Below are positions 55,280 to 64,000 of a DNA stretch of 64,000 bases, in pieces. The position numbers and the translations under genes are program-made. How positions within the stretch are numbered: position 1 is the first letter of the stretch; every line of letters begins with the position of its first letter. The stretch is from Rhodoblastus sp. (lineage in GTDB: Bacteria; Pseudomonadota; Alphaproteobacteria; Rhizobiales; Beijerinckiaceae), in contig NZ_JAGRPM010000057.1 of NCBI RefSeq assembly GCF_019449565.1, forward strand, positions 1 through 64,000, written 5' to 3'. The notes beneath the pieces were generated by a model. The model saw only the letters and a list, made by a program, of their open reading frames with translations, had not been told where the DNA came from and made no database searches.

Positions 55280-56629
55280 ATGAGCCTAGCCGAAAATTTC
55301 CTCGCCCCACCCGCTATTGGGCGGTTCGCGCGCGCAAATTGGTCCGCGCGCGCGCATGAATTTCTGCTCGTCGCCTACCTGCTTTTCACCTTCATTGGCA
55401 CCCATCCGCTGGTCGGCGCGACGACGACGCCGGAGGACCGACTGGCCGGAAGTCCGCTCGACCGCCTCCTTGCGCCCGGCATGACCCTCATCGGCCTCGC
55501 CCTGATCGGGGCGCGACGCGAGGCGGCCTGGGAGGCACTTCGCGCCAACAAGCTGCTCGTCGCCGTCCTTGCGTTTTGCCAGGCGAGCATCCTGTGGTCG
55601 AACTATCCCGATCTGACCCTGCGGCGCGCGCTCGCGCTGCTTTTCATGGCGACGATCAGCCTCGGACTCGCCGCCAGCATCGACGACCTCCGCCGTTTCC
55701 ACACCCGCATCTTTCAGGCGCTGACCTTCGTCATTCTGGTCAATCTGGCGGCGACGGCGCTCTGGCCCGACCTTGCCGTCACCGATATCGGGGTCGCCGG
55801 AATTTACGGCCAGAAGAACCCGGCCGGCATGGTCGCGATGATCGTCATCATCGTGTGCGTGACCTATGCCTTCGGCGCCAAAAGCGCCGGCGAGCAGTTT
55901 TTGGGCGCGCTTGGCGCCGCAATCAGCTTTTTCTTCCTCGTCATCACCCGCAGCAAGACCTCGCTCGGCCTCACCTTTCTGGCGCTTGGGGTCGGCTTTC
56001 TGTTCTGGCTCGCACAAAGGCTGGGCTTCCGTTTCGCGCTGCTGGCGCTTGCGGGGCTCACGATTGCGCTGGCGGGCTTCATCGGCCTCGTCGTCGTCAG
56101 CGATTTCGACGTCCAGCGGATTCTGGGCGCTTTCGTCACGGACACGTCCTTTACGGGCCGCGACGAATTATGGGCCTTCGCCTGGCGCTCGGCGCTCCAG
56201 AACCCTTGGCTCGGCCATGGCTATGGCGCCTTCTGGGACGTCGGCGCCGTCAATGATCCTTTGGTCAAGCTCGAACCGGGCACCTGGCTCGGCGACGTCC
56301 GCGTCGGAATCATCAACCAGGCCCATGACGGCTACCTCGAACTCTTCCTGCATATCGGCATCCCGATGACGCTGGCGGCCGTGGCCTCCGTTTTCGTCGC
56401 TCTGGGCGCGGCGACCCGGCGCGCGATCATGACGCCGGGCTTCGGCGCCCAGGCGGCCTACGCCATGATGGCGCTCAATCTCTTTCTCTATCTTTTGCAC
56501 AATTTGACCGAAGCGACGCTGATGATGCGCGGCGCGCCTTTTTGCAATCTCGCGCTGCTGTTTTGCTTCGCCTGCGGACGGACCCTGCGCGACGACAGGA
56601 TGATTTCCAAGAATGATTTCCGAGGATGA
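55280..56629 (+). CDS. O-antigen polymerase/ligase-like membrane protein (Wzy type)
   Basis: A 449-aa protein with about 10-12 membrane segments and the conserved large-loop region GHGYGAFWDVGAVNDPL ... NQAHDGYLELFLHIG of the Wzy/WaaL family. In this locus, with a flippase and a chain-length protein, a polymerase role fits. The ATG at 55280 starts a normal N-terminus (MSLAENFLAPP). It overlaps the next gene by 17 nt. Confidence 0.85.
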   Translation: MSLAENFLAPPAIGRFARANWSARAHEFLLVAYLLFTFIGTHPLVGATTTPEDRLAGSPLDRLLAPGMTLIGLALIGARREAAWEALRANKLLVAVLAFCQASILWSNYPDLTLRRALALLFMATISLGLAASIDDLRRFHTRIFQALTFVILVNLAATALWPDLAVTDIGVAGIYGQKNPAGMVAMIVIIVCVTYAFGAKSAGEQFLGALGAAISFFFLVITRSKTSLGLTFLALGVGFLFWLAQRLGFRFALLALAGLTIALAGFIGLVVVSDFDVQRILGAFVTDTSFTGRDELWAFAWRSALQNPWLGHGYGAFWDVGAVNDPLVKLEPGTWLGDVRVGIINQAHDGYLELFLHIGIPMTLAAVASVFVALGAATRRAIMTPGFGAQAAYAMMALNLFLYLLHNLTEATLMMRGAPFCNLALLFCFACGRTLRDDRMISKNDFRG

Positions 56630-56635
56630 TTTTCC
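56600..56635 (+). repeat. Three 13-bp repeats at a gene junction
   Basis: ATGATTTCC-type units begin at 56600, 56613 and 56626, across the end of the polymerase gene and the start of the next gene. The second unit supplies an ATG (56613); the true start may instead be 56637. Confidence 0.7.
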
Positions 56636-57593
56636 AATGACCGCCGAGGCGCCTTCGCTCGCCATTGTCATCTGCACGTTCAAGAGACCGGAGCTTCTGC
56701 GCCTCTGCCTGCGCAGCATTGCGGCGCAAGGCCGGCCCGACGGCCCGCATGGCGGCGTCAAGGTCTATGTCGTCGACAATAGCGATGAAGGCGACGCGCA
56801 GGAGATTGTCAGGCAAGAGGCGACGCGGTCTCCCTGGCCACTGGTCTGGCTCGAAGCCCATCCGGCCAATATTTCCGTGGCGCGCAATGCCGGCGTCGCC
56901 GCCGGAAAGGAAGATTTCGTCGCCTTCGTGGACGACGACCAGACGCTCGATCCCGGCTGGCTCGCCGCCGTGTTTCAGGCCATCGGCGACGATCGCTTCG
57001 ACGCCTGGCTCGGCCGGGTCGTCGGCCTGTTCGAGGCGCCCGAACGCACTACGCCGGCGATCTGGAACCTGTTTTCCCGCGAACTCACCGAAGATTCCGG
57101 TTTCGAGCTATTCGCCTTCGGCCCCGGGCGCAGCGCCGGCATCACGCTGGCGACCAATAATTGCGTGTTCCGGCGCGCGACCTGCCTCGATGACGCGCAG
57201 GTTTTCGATCCGAGTTTCGGCAAGGGCGGCGGCGAGGATTTCGACCTGTTCTGCCGGCTGCAAAGACGCGGCCGGCGTTTCGTCTGGCTGGCCGAGGCGA
57301 CAGCGCGCGAATTCGTGCCGGCTTCGCGCTGCGACCGCGCCTATTTGCGGCGGCGTTTTTATGCCGGCGGGCAGGCCTTCGCCGAGGCCATCGCGCGCGG
57401 CGGCAGGGATCCGGGGCTGGAGCGCTGGATCATCCGGGCCAAGGCCCTTGTTCAGGCGGGTCTGCTGACGCTGGGCGCCCCCGCCGCGCTCTGGAACGGC
57501 GCCGATGCGCGGACTGATTACGTCTTCCGCTGGGCGGGCGTGCTCGGCAAGCTCTCCTTCGGCGAGACCCATCCGCTCTATCAGCAGAAATAA
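56613..57593 (+). CDS. GT2 glycosyltransferase
   Basis: A 326-aa family-2 glycosyltransferase. It has IVICTFKRPELLRLCLRSI, VYVVDNSDEGDAQ, ARNAGVAAGKEDFVAFVDDDQ and the acceptor-side GKGGGEDFDLFCRL. It is similar in layout to the enzyme at 54154. It overlaps the polymerase by 17 nt. The start is 56613, or 56637 (MTAEAPSLAIV), which has a GAGG 12 nt upstream. Confidence 0.87.
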   Translation: MISEDDFPMTAEAPSLAIVICTFKRPELLRLCLRSIAAQGRPDGPHGGVKVYVVDNSDEGDAQEIVRQEATRSPWPLVWLEAHPANISVARNAGVAAGKEDFVAFVDDDQTLDPGWLAAVFQAIGDDRFDAWLGRVVGLFEAPERTTPAIWNLFSRELTEDSGFELFAFGPGRSAGITLATNNCVFRRATCLDDAQVFDPSFGKGGGEDFDLFCRLQRRGRRFVWLAEATAREFVPASRCDRAYLRRRFYAGGQAFAEAIARGGRDPGLERWIIRAKALVQAGLLTLGAPAALWNGADARTDYVFRWAGVLGKLSFGETHPLYQQK

Positions 57594-57602
57594 TGGGCCG
57601 GA

Positions 57603-58658
57603 TCAGAGCGGCGCGACCTGAACCTGCGGCAAAGGCGCGCGGCGCCCGCGCAAGAGCTTGAGCAAGGGCTTCTCCACCGCAAAATAAACCGCGACGGCGG
57701 CAAGAACCGCCACCGTCGTGGTCACCGTTGCGACGAGCAGCGGGTTCGCGCCGCCCAGCACCTTGCCGGCGGCCGAAATCACGATCGTGTGGCTGAGATA
57801 AAGCGAATAAGACGACGCGCCCAGCAGCAAGGGCCCCCGCCCGACGCGAAAGCTTTTCGCGGATGTTTCGACGCCAACGGCGCCCATGACGATCAGGAAG
57901 GCCGGAACGCCGAACAGCAACAGGCGCGCCCAGTCATTGTCGGCGGCGGGATTGGGCGCGAGCGTCAGGATCGCCGCGCCGAGAACGAGAACCGCCCAGC
58001 TAAGCGGCGCGCCCGGCCGCCATGCGCTTTCGACCCAGCGCGCGATCAGGAGTCCACCGAGAAACTCGACAAGGAGCGGATTGAAAAGTCCCAAAGCCGG
58101 CGCGCGGCGCAGAAGAGTCTCGGGAAAGAGCAGGCCAAGCAGGGGAAGCGCGACCAGCAGCGCGGCCAGCAGGCGCAAACGCCGCGCCGCAGGCAGAAAG
58201 AGCGCCAGAGCGAACAGCAGGTAGAAAAACATTTCGAAATTCAGCGTCCAGCCTTGCGCCAGCAGCGGAAACGCGGTTCCGGCGGGATCGACATGCGGGA
58301 TGAAGGCGAGCGATAGCAGCACATGGCCCGGTGTCGGCGCCGCCAGATGAGGAAAGGCCGAGGGCACAACCAGCCAGGCAAACAGCAGGGCCAAGGTGAA
58401 CAGGTAATAGAGCGGAACGACCCGGATGACGCGATGGCGCAGGAATTCGCCCGGCGACGGAGAACGGCGCGCGGTCGCCGCCCACATGACGAAACCACTG
58501 ATGATGAAGAAGATGTCGACGCCCGCATTGCCGACGCGGAACACATTTTCCGAGCTGAAGGCATGGCTCGCCGCATGGAACAAGGTGACGAGGATCGCCG
58601 CCACGCCGCGCAGGACCTGGATCGACTCGTAAGTTCCTTTCCGCGTGCTGGCTGTCAA
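57603..58658 (-). CDS. Membrane acyltransferase family 3 (OafA/ExoZ-like)
   Basis: A 351-aa protein with about 10 membrane segments. The family start is YESIQVLRGVAAILVTLFHAASHAF, with the catalytic His in FHAASH, and VDIFFIISGFVMW follows. It transfers acetyl or other acyl groups to a polysaccharide, as ExoZ does for succinoglycan. It is convergent with the GT2 gene, their stops 9 bp apart. Confidence 0.88.
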   Translation of the reverse strand: MTASTRKGTYESIQVLRGVAAILVTLFHAASHAFSSENVFRVGNAGVDIFFIISGFVMWAATARRSPSPGEFLRHRVIRVVPLYYLFTLALLFAWLVVPSAFPHLAAPTPGHVLLSLAFIPHVDPAGTAFPLLAQGWTLNFEMFFYLLFALALFLPAARRLRLLAALLVALPLLGLLFPETLLRRAPALGLFNPLLVEFLGGLLIARWVESAWRPGAPLSWAVLVLGAAILTLAPNPAADNDWARLLLFGVPAFLIVMGAVGVETSAKSFRVGRGPLLLGASSYSLYLSHTIVISAAGKVLGGANPLLVATVTTTVAVLAAVAVYFAVEKPLLKLLRGRRAPLPQVQVAPL

Positions 58659-58775
58659 TGCTTGGCGCCTCCTTCAAAGATGGACGGCGCCAAACTACGC
58701 CTTCAGGCAAAATTCGTCTCAAATCAGGAACAAGAAAGACGAGGCGAATTAAGATCTTGGTAAATCTTTGGAAAT

Positions 58776-58793
58776 GCGCCGCACTCGCGGCGC
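58776..58793 (-). terminator. GC hairpin directly after the DUF6492 gene
   Basis: GCGCCGC (58776-58782) and GCGGCGC (58787-58793) are perfect arms with a 4-nt loop, ending at the base before the stop codon of the minus-strand gene. The following minus-strand sequence is only mildly T-rich (ATTTCC), so it is a weak terminator candidate. Confidence 0.4.
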
Positions 58794-59753
58794 TCAGGAT
58801 TCGGCAAGGACCAGCGCGTCCTGATCCTGGGTCCGGGCGCGCGCGACGACGCGCCCGAGCAGGTCGAGGCGTTTTTCCATGCTCATTTTCGCGGTGGACT
58901 GGATCAGGCAAGCGACATGATGCGGCTGGAGCCCCTGTACGAAGGCCTCTTCCGCGGCGGGCGTTTCGGGTTCCTGGTCCCATATTTCGAGAACGGGCGA
59001 AACGCCGTCGGCGAAATGGCCGGCCGCCTCGACGCCCAGCGATTCCACGAACATTCCGTAAAGCGTATATTCGGAAAAATGAGGCTCGCGCGCGAGGATC
59101 TTGCGCCAATCGGCGCCGCCCACTTCCTCGATGCGCTGGATCATGCGCCGCACGATCGAACGGCGCCAGACAATGCAGATCCCGATATAATCGCCTGGAA
59201 TGAAGCTTTTCGCGTCAATCCCGAGCAGGCGGCAAGCGACCTCGCGCCAGAGAATATGGGTGGCGTGGGTTTCGAGATGCGGATTGCGGTAGAAGCGGAC
59301 CGCCCCATCGGGACGCATCAGCATCGCCGCCGGCAGGGGCCGGATGAACACGCCGTCGCTGTCGACATGCATCACGATTTCGGTGGGGCTCTCGGCGGCG
59401 CCGGCGATTTTCATGATCTGCTGCGCGATCCAGCCGCGCACTGGCGGGCTGTAGAGGCTGAGATAGATGTTTCGGCGCGGCAGGCGCAGCAGCCGCCGCA
59501 GGCGCGGTCCCGCCATGGGGATTTTCTTCAGCCAGCGGGGTAGCAGGTCGCTGTCCTCCGCGCCAATGGCCCGCGCCTCATTGGCGAGCGGCGCGAACAG
59601 TTCCTGATCGCGCGCGGGGACGAACAGGCGATGGCGCAGGCCGGGTGGCGCGAAACGGTCCAGGCTTTCGCACAACAGCCGGCAATATTCGAGATCGCCG
59701 CGATATGAGAGGGTGAGGATGCTCGCGTCGAGCTTGGGCGCCCCACCGCTCAT
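58794..59753 (-). CDS. DUF6492-family protein, glycosyltransferase-like
   Basis: A 319-aa protein. ASILTLSYRGDLEYCRLLCESLDRF and EIVMHVDSDGVFIRPL (a DxD-like motif) suggest a GT-A-type transferase fold. The family is found in polysaccharide loci and its reaction is unknown. The ATG at 59753 overlaps the stop of the oxidoreductase gene before it (ATGA), so the two are coupled. Confidence 0.72.
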   Translation of the reverse strand: MSGGAPKLDASILTLSYRGDLEYCRLLCESLDRFAPPGLRHRLFVPARDQELFAPLANEARAIGAEDSDLLPRWLKKIPMAGPRLRRLLRLPRRNIYLSLYSPPVRGWIAQQIMKIAGAAESPTEIVMHVDSDGVFIRPLPAAMLMRPDGAVRFYRNPHLETHATHILWREVACRLLGIDAKSFIPGDYIGICIVWRRSIVRRMIQRIEEVGGADWRKILAREPHFSEYTLYGMFVESLGVEAAGHFADGVSPVLEIWDQEPETPAAEEAFVQGLQPHHVACLIQSTAKMSMEKRLDLLGRVVARARTQDQDALVLAES

Positions 59754-60907
59754 GCCGCCCAATCCGCTGGCTTGATCGGCGCGAAACTCGATTGGACCGG
59801 CGCCGGGCGCGGAAAACGCTCGGGATGCTGCAACATCTCCGTCACCTCGGCGATATGCACGGCGAAATCGGCGTCGAGCCGGGCGGCGCGACTGGTGCGG
59901 ATCGCGTCGGCCAGTTCAGCCACGCCGCGCGCAAAATCCATCGACGGATCGCCCCGCTTGCGCTTCATGGCCGGCGTACGGACCAGGGGCAAAGGCTTTG
60001 CCGCGCCAACGCCGCCGAAACGGCGTTCGAGATAGCGTGCCAACCGCCCCTGCGACACCGAGCGCAATTTCACCGGACAGGCGTAATCCCAGGTGTCGCG
60101 GATTTCGAGCGATCCTTCGTCGCCGATCACGCGCAGGCGGTGGTCATAGGGCGCGACCACGGAATTGGTGATGCGGGCGGTGATCCCGCCATCGAACTCC
60201 AACAGGCCGACAGAAAAATCGGGCGCCGGATGCGGCAAGGGAATGTCCGTTTGCTTGTCGGGGATCACCAAAGTTGAAAAAGCGGCGACGCGCCGCACCG
60301 GGCCGAACATCGCGCAGAGGATGGTCAGGACATAGCCCGCATGTTCGAACGTGCATCCGGTGTCGAACTCGCCGCGCGCCGGCCAGGGCTTGCCGGAGCG
60401 GCTGAGCCAGTTGCGGTAATCGGCCTTGTGGATCATGCCGTCGTCGAGTTCGGCATAGACCAGCCGGGGCGCGCCGATGGCGCCGGCGCGCAGCGCCTTC
60501 CATAGGGTCTGCGCGCTTTCGCTCAGAATATTGCAGGGCGCGGCGGACAGCCGCAGGCCCTTTGCCGCCGCCAGATCGCGCAAGTCCTTCGCCATGTCCC
60601 GCGTCATGGCCAAAGGCTTTTCCGAATAGACGTGCTTGCCCGCCTCCAGCGCGGCGCGGGTGACGGGCACGTGATTTTTTGGATCGGTGGCGTTGATCAC
60701 GATCGAGACGGCGGGATCGGCGAGCAGCTCGCCGAGCGAGGCGTAGCCGCGGTCGCCCCAGCAAGCCACATAGGCCGCGAGCCGCGCCGCGTCGCGGTCG
60801 AACACGCCGCACAGGCGCAGGTCCTGCGCATGCATGGGCAGGCAGAGGCGGTAGGAATCGGCGATATAGCCGCATCCGACAATGGCGACGCCGATGGGAC
60901 CAGTCAT
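59750..60907 (-). CDS. Gfo/Idh/MocA-family oxidoreductase
   Basis: A 385-aa NAD(P)-dependent enzyme. The Rossmann start is GVAIVGCGYIADSY, with the catalytic-region EKP motif in VYSEKPLAMTRDM and a C-terminal alpha/beta domain. Such enzymes make unusual sugars (3-keto, amino or deoxy precursors) in polysaccharide loci. It overlaps the DUF6492 gene. The start MTGPIGV (60907) is preferred over 60928, which adds seven residues. Confidence 0.85.
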   Translation of the reverse strand: MTGPIGVAIVGCGYIADSYRLCLPMHAQDLRLCGVFDRDAARLAAYVACWGDRGYASLGELLADPAVSIVINATDPKNHVPVTRAALEAGKHVYSEKPLAMTRDMAKDLRDLAAAKGLRLSAAPCNILSESAQTLWKALRAGAIGAPRLVYAELDDGMIHKADYRNWLSRSGKPWPARGEFDTGCTFEHAGYVLTILCAMFGPVRRVAAFSTLVIPDKQTDIPLPHPAPDFSVGLLEFDGGITARITNSVVAPYDHRLRVIGDEGSLEIRDTWDYACPVKLRSVSQGRLARYLERRFGGVGAAKPLPLVRTPAMKRKRGDPSMDFARGVAELADAIRTSRAARLDADFAVHIAEVTEMLQHPERFPRPAPVQSSFAPIKPADWAA

Positions 60908-60983
60908 TTCGCTCCTGAGGATGCGCAAAATATTGCGCGCAAGCCTAGGCGGCCCGCCTTAACCCCCGGTTACGGCGCGGCGA

Positions 60984-61499
60984 TCAGCCGAAGGCCGCGC
61001 GCAAAAGGTTGAGCTGGTCCTCGACCGGGCTCACCACGGGCATGGCCAACCCGGCGTCGGGATCGAGATAAAGCAGCTGGTCGAGATGGATGATGCGGGC
61101 CTGAAGGCGCAGGGATTCGCAGACCAGGTCGCGCAAATTATCCGGCAGCCGCGGAAAGACTTCCGGCGAGGACGCGGTTTCCTGATAGGACAGCTTGACC
61201 TTGCGCTTTTCCGAGGCCGCCTGATCGAGGGTCAGCTCGCCCTCATTCACCGCCCGCTGGAGCAGAAGCCAGGAGGCGAGCTGCATCAGCCGGGTCGTCA
61301 GGCGCATGCTCTCGGCGGCATAAGCGAGGGATTCTCCGCGCGGAAGGGCCTTGGCCTCTTCCCTCCCCGGCCCGTCGAGATAGGCCGCCGCCTCTTCGAC
61401 CAACGTCATGCCTTCGCGGAACATGGCCTTGAAAGCTTCCGAAGCCGCCAGGCGATGCGCGAAAGAGACGGGCTCTTCGTCGGAATTCGTCCAGTTCAT
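60984..61499 (-). CDS. rcdA: RcdA-type protease adaptor (DUF1465)
   Basis: A 171-aa helical protein of the DUF1465 family. It has SFAHRLAASEAFKAMFREGMTLVEE, AESMRLTTRLMQLASWLL and RDLVCESLRLQARIIHLDQLL. In Caulobacter RcdA is the adaptor that, with CpdR and PopA, delivers CtrA and other substrates to ClpXP. The ATG at 61499 is fixed by the family N-terminus MNWTNSDEEPVSFA. Confidence 0.85.
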   Translation of the reverse strand: MNWTNSDEEPVSFAHRLAASEAFKAMFREGMTLVEEAAAYLDGPGREEAKALPRGESLAYAAESMRLTTRLMQLASWLLLQRAVNEGELTLDQAASEKRKVKLSYQETASSPEVFPRLPDNLRDLVCESLRLQARIIHLDQLLYLDPDAGLAMPVVSPVEDQLNLLRAAFG

Positions 61500-61660
61500 G
61501 CGCCCACCCCGGCCAACAACCCTTTTTTGCGGCCGCGCAATGCGAACCGCTCCTTTCGTTCGAGACAAACGAAGAATAGCGCCATTCGGCAAGCGCCGCT
61601 CAGCCAATCCGTTTTAGTGTTAATGGCGGAAAGGCGTAGGACAGCCTCTCAAGTCTTAAA

Positions 61661-61873
61661 TCAAGTCTTGAAAAAAGCGTCGGCGGCGGCGCGCGAGGCG
61701 CTTTTTCGCTCGCGGGCCGCTTCGAGCCGGAGGATCTCCTCCTGCAGCAGCGCGATCCGTTCGGTCAGTTCATCGACCGAAAGGGCCTCGAGCGGCTCGC
61801 CGAGGCTGTGCCGGGACGGCGCCGGCTTCTTCATCGCGAAAACTTCGTCTTCGTCTCTCGCCATGTTCATCAC
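61661..61873 (-). CDS. DUF1192 small coiled-coil protein
   Basis: A 70-aa protein (61 aa from the ATG at 61846, MKKPAPS; or from 61864) with a central heptad-like helix LSVDELTERIALLQEEILRLEAARERK. This is the DUF1192 family, frequent in alphaproteobacteria and often next to cell-cycle genes. Function is unknown. It lies between rcdA and trcR. Confidence 0.78.
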   Translation of the reverse strand: MMNMARDEDEVFAMKKPAPSRHSLGEPLEALSVDELTERIALLQEEILRLEAARERKSASRAAADAFFKT

Positions 61874-62050
61874 CCTTGCCGCCGCCGAAAGGCCAAAGCG
61901 AAAATTCGACGAAATATTTGCGTTTCGCCGGCGCGCGCTCTATATTTGTGCAATTCCCGCAATGAATGAAACTTGAGGCTGTGCCTCGGCCGGGCCGGAG
62001 CGCGATGACGCGCGCCCGACGGCGGAACAAAGAGATTCGAGGAGAGACGA

Positions 62051-62767
62051 ATGAGCAATGCACCGCTCATGCCCAAGGCCACGGCCGTCTGGCTAGTGGA
62101 AAACACCTCGCTGACTTTCGATCAGATCGCCGAATTTTGCAAATTGCATCCGCTCGAAGTCAAGGGCATCGCCGATGGCGAAGTCGCCTCCGGCATTCGC
62201 GGCCATGACCCGATCACTTCCGGCCAGCTGACCCGAGAGGAAATCGAGCGCGCCGAGAAGCGGCCCGCGCACCAGCTCAAGCTGGCGGTCACCAAGGTTC
62301 GCTTGCCCGAGGCCAAGCGGCATCGCGGTCCGCGCTACACCCCGCTGTCGCGCCGCCAGGATCGCCCCAACGCCATTCTCTGGCTGGTGCGCAACCATCC
62401 CGAGCTGAAGGACGCGCAGATCATGCGCCTCGCCGGCACCACCAAGACCACGATCGCCGCGATCCGCGACCGCACCCACTGGAACTCCGCCGCGCTCTCG
62501 CCGATGGACCCGGTGACCCTGGGCCTGTGCTCGCAGATCGACCTCGATTTCGAAGTGCAGCGCGCGGCCAAGGATCGCCCCGCTTTGGTGCAGGATCACA
62601 GCCCGACGCTCATCCCAGCCGAGGAAACCACCCAGCCCGATTTTTATGCGCCGACCTCGCATGAGGACGTCTTCGGCTCCAGCCCGAAGAAGGTGGAAGA
62701 GGAAGAGGACGACATCGACGTCGAATCCGTCTTCGGCAAGCTCAAGGACCTCAAGATCAAGGAATAA
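62051..62767 (+). CDS. trcR: TrcR-type cell-cycle transcriptional regulator (DUF1013)
   Basis: A 238-aa protein. Two homeodomain-like helical blocks are visible ([21 protein letters not shown] and [21 protein letters not shown]), with an acidic C-terminus ([16 protein letters not shown]). DUF1013 proteins are known as TrcR, a conserved alphaproteobacterial regulator. A GAGGAGAG ribosome site precedes the ATG by 4 nt. It is divergent from the DUF1192 gene, and ruvC starts 1 nt after its stop. Confidence 0.85.
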   Translation: MSNAPLMPKATAVWLVENTSLTFDQIAEFCKLHPLEVKGIADGEVASGIRGHDPITSGQLTREEIERAEKRPAHQLKLAVTKVRLPEAKRHRGPRYTPLSRRQDRPNAILWLVRNHPELKDAQIMRLAGTTKTTIAAIRDRTHWNSAALSPMDPVTLGLCSQIDLDFEVQRAAKDRPALVQDHSPTLIPAEETTQPDFYAPTSHEDVFGSSPKKVEEEEDDIDVESVFGKLKDLKIKE

Positions 62768-62768
62768 T

Positions 62769-63275
62769 ATGGCTCTGGTCCGCATCCTCGGCATCGATCC
62801 CGGCCTGCGCCATACCGGCTGGGGCGTGATTGAGGCCGATGGATCGCGCCTGTCCTTCGTCGCCGCCGGCGCCATTCATTCCCGCACCGGCGGCGCTCTC
62901 GCGGAACGGCTGCGGGAATTGCATGACGGACTCTGCGCGGTCATCGCCGCGCACCGCCCCGACGAGACGGCGGTCGAGGAGACCTTCGTCAATCGCGACC
63001 CACAATCCACGCTCAAGCTTGGGCACGCGCGCGGGATCGCCCTCGTCGTGCCGGCGCTCGCCGGGCTCGAAGTCCATGAATACGCCGCCAATCTGGTGAA
63101 AAAGACCGTGGTCGGCGCCGGCCATGCCGAAAAGGCGCAGATCGCCATGATGGTGAAGGTGCTGCTGCCGCGCAGCGACGCCGACAGCGCCGATGCGGCG
63201 GACGCCCTCGCCGTAGCCATCTGCCACGCCCAGCATCGCGGCGCGAAAAAGCGCGCCGCCGCGCTCGGCGCCTAG
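62769..63275 (+). CDS. ruvC: RuvC, Holliday junction resolvase
   Basis: A 168-aa nuclease with the catalytic acids in [33 protein letters not shown] and [15 protein letters not shown]. It cuts Holliday junctions with RuvAB. The ATG at 62769 follows the trcR stop by one nucleotide. A frame extending into trcR is not conserved-looking. Confidence 0.96.
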   Translation: MALVRILGIDPGLRHTGWGVIEADGSRLSFVAAGAIHSRTGGALAERLRELHDGLCAVIAAHRPDETAVEETFVNRDPQSTLKLGHARGIALVVPALAGLEVHEYAANLVKKTVVGAGHAEKAQIAMMVKVLLPRSDADSADAADALAVAICHAQHRGAKKRAAALGA

Positions 63276-63355
63276 TCCAGCCTCATTCTTCTTTTGTTCG
63301 CGTCGCGGTAAAATTTCGCTAGACTGCTGCAACGCGATTCGGGCGCGGGCGGAAA

Positions 63356-63970
63356 ATGATCGGCAAACTCAAGGGCGTGGTGGATTCGCTGCACGAGGAT
63401 CACGTGATCCTCGACGTGCATGGCGTCGGCTATGTCGTGGCCTGCTCGACGCGAACGCTGCAAAGATTGCCGCGCGTGGGCGAGGCCGCCGTGCTGGCGA
63501 TCGAAACCCAGGTGCGCGAAGACGCCATCAGGCTATTCGGCTTCCTCTCCGACGCGGAGCGGGACTGGTTCCGCCTGCTGCAAAACGTGCAGGGCGTCGG
63601 CTCCAAGGTCGCGCTGGCCATTCTCTCGATCCTGCCGCCCGCCGAATTGACCTCGGCCATCGCCTTGCAGAACAAGACCTCCGTCGCGCGCGCGCCCGGC
63701 GTCGGGCCGAAGCTCGCGGCGCGCATCGTCGCGGAGCTGAAGGACAAGGCCGGCGGTTTTGGCGGCGTAGACGCGAGCGCGATCGCGCTCGCCGGTAATG
63801 ACGCTCCGGTTGGCTCGACCGCCGCGCAGGAGGCCATTTCGGCGCTCGTCAATCTCGGCTATGGCCGGCCGCAGGCCGCGACCGCCATAGCGGCAAGCCT
63901 GAAGGCGCTCGGCGACGGCGCTGAGACCCCGGCGTTGATCCGGCGCGGCCTGAAGGAACTGGCGCTATGA
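63356..63970 (+). CDS. ruvA: RuvA, Holliday junction DNA-binding subunit
   Basis: A 204-aa protein. Domain I has [21 protein letters not shown], domain II carries helix-hairpin-helix motifs ([15 protein letters not shown] and [18 protein letters not shown]), and the C-terminal domain III contacts RuvB ([21 protein letters not shown]). Its stop overlaps the ruvB start (ATGA). Confidence 0.97.
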   Translation: MIGKLKGVVDSLHEDHVILDVHGVGYVVACSTRTLQRLPRVGEAAVLAIETQVREDAIRLFGFLSDAERDWFRLLQNVQGVGSKVALAILSILPPAELTSAIALQNKTSVARAPGVGPKLAARIVAELKDKAGGFGGVDASAIALAGNDAPVGSTAAQEAISALVNLGYGRPQAATAIAASLKALGDGAETPALIRRGLKELAL

Positions 63971-64000
63971 CCACTGCGCCCAGCCGCATGATGACCGCTG
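63967..64000 (+). CDS. ruvB: Start of ruvB (window ends inside)
   Basis: Only the first 11 codons are present ([11 protein letters not shown]). The assignment is from the ATGA overlap with ruvA and the conserved ruvCAB order. Confidence 0.6.
   Translation, partial: MTTAPSRMMTA

Overview
The window looks like the chromosome of a GC-rich alphaproteobacterium of the Hyphomicrobiales (Rhizobiales). The evidence is gene order and family content: pckA facing chvI-chvG-hprK-manX-ptsH; lptC-lptA-lptB-rpoN-hpf-ptsN; addB-addA with murU, a tsaE-amgK fusion, a DivL-type kinase and ahcY; the cell-cycle proteins RcdA and TrcR; and an Irr-type iron box. A Beijerinckiaceae or Methylocystaceae relative (for example Rhodoblastus or Methylocystis) is possible but is only a guess. 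No rRNA, tRNA or CRISPR array was recognised.

Bases 1 to about 5,360 are an accessory island, visibly less GC-rich than the rest. It starts inside a set of IS21-like terminal repeats that overwrite the 3' end of a phage/plasmid-type primase-helicase gene. Two small genes lie upstream of that helicase. Before them is a leader-like stretch with two diverged ~127-bp tandem units, one helix of which shows a compensatory base change, and an intrinsic terminator 22 nt before the first start codon. A serine resolvase and two fragmentary surface-type protein genes follow. A strong bidirectional terminator (5365-5399) marks the return to core DNA.

The core runs in blocks. (a) 5.4-8.6 kb: ftrABCD ferrous-iron uptake with an iron control element. 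(b) 8.6-15.2 kb: addAB recombination. (c) 15.3-21.7 kb: murU, tsaE-amgK, divL, ahcY. (d) 21.7-24.7 kb: a truncated haemoglobin and an ACP / ketosynthase / two hot-dog protein cassette. (e) 24.9-33.5 kb: an NDUFA9-like protein, cysZ-like, ptsN, hpf, rpoN, lptBAC, rnd and arfB. (f) 33.7-39 kb: O-antigen ligase-like protein, arsC, uup, pgi. (g) 39-45.6 kb: ptsH, manX, hprK, chvG, chvI, a HugZ-like protein, pckA.

From 46.2 to 60.9 kb lies a Wzx/Wzy-type surface polysaccharide locus: acetyltransferase, chain-length protein with a degenerate tyrosine-kinase-like domain, flippase, epimerase, Tat-exported GH44-like hydrolase, two glycosyltransferases, polymerase, acyltransferase, DUF6492 protein and a Gfo/Idh/MocA oxidoreductase. 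No priming glycosyltransferase is present in the window. The window ends with rcdA, a DUF1192 gene, trcR and ruvC-ruvA-(ruvB).

Two regulatory themes recur. One is cell-cycle control through CtrA: DivL with Tyr in place of the phospho-accepting His, plus RcdA and TrcR. The other is carbon/nitrogen phosphotransfer signalling: PtsN, HPr, ManX and HprK linked to ChvGI, pckA and RpoN.
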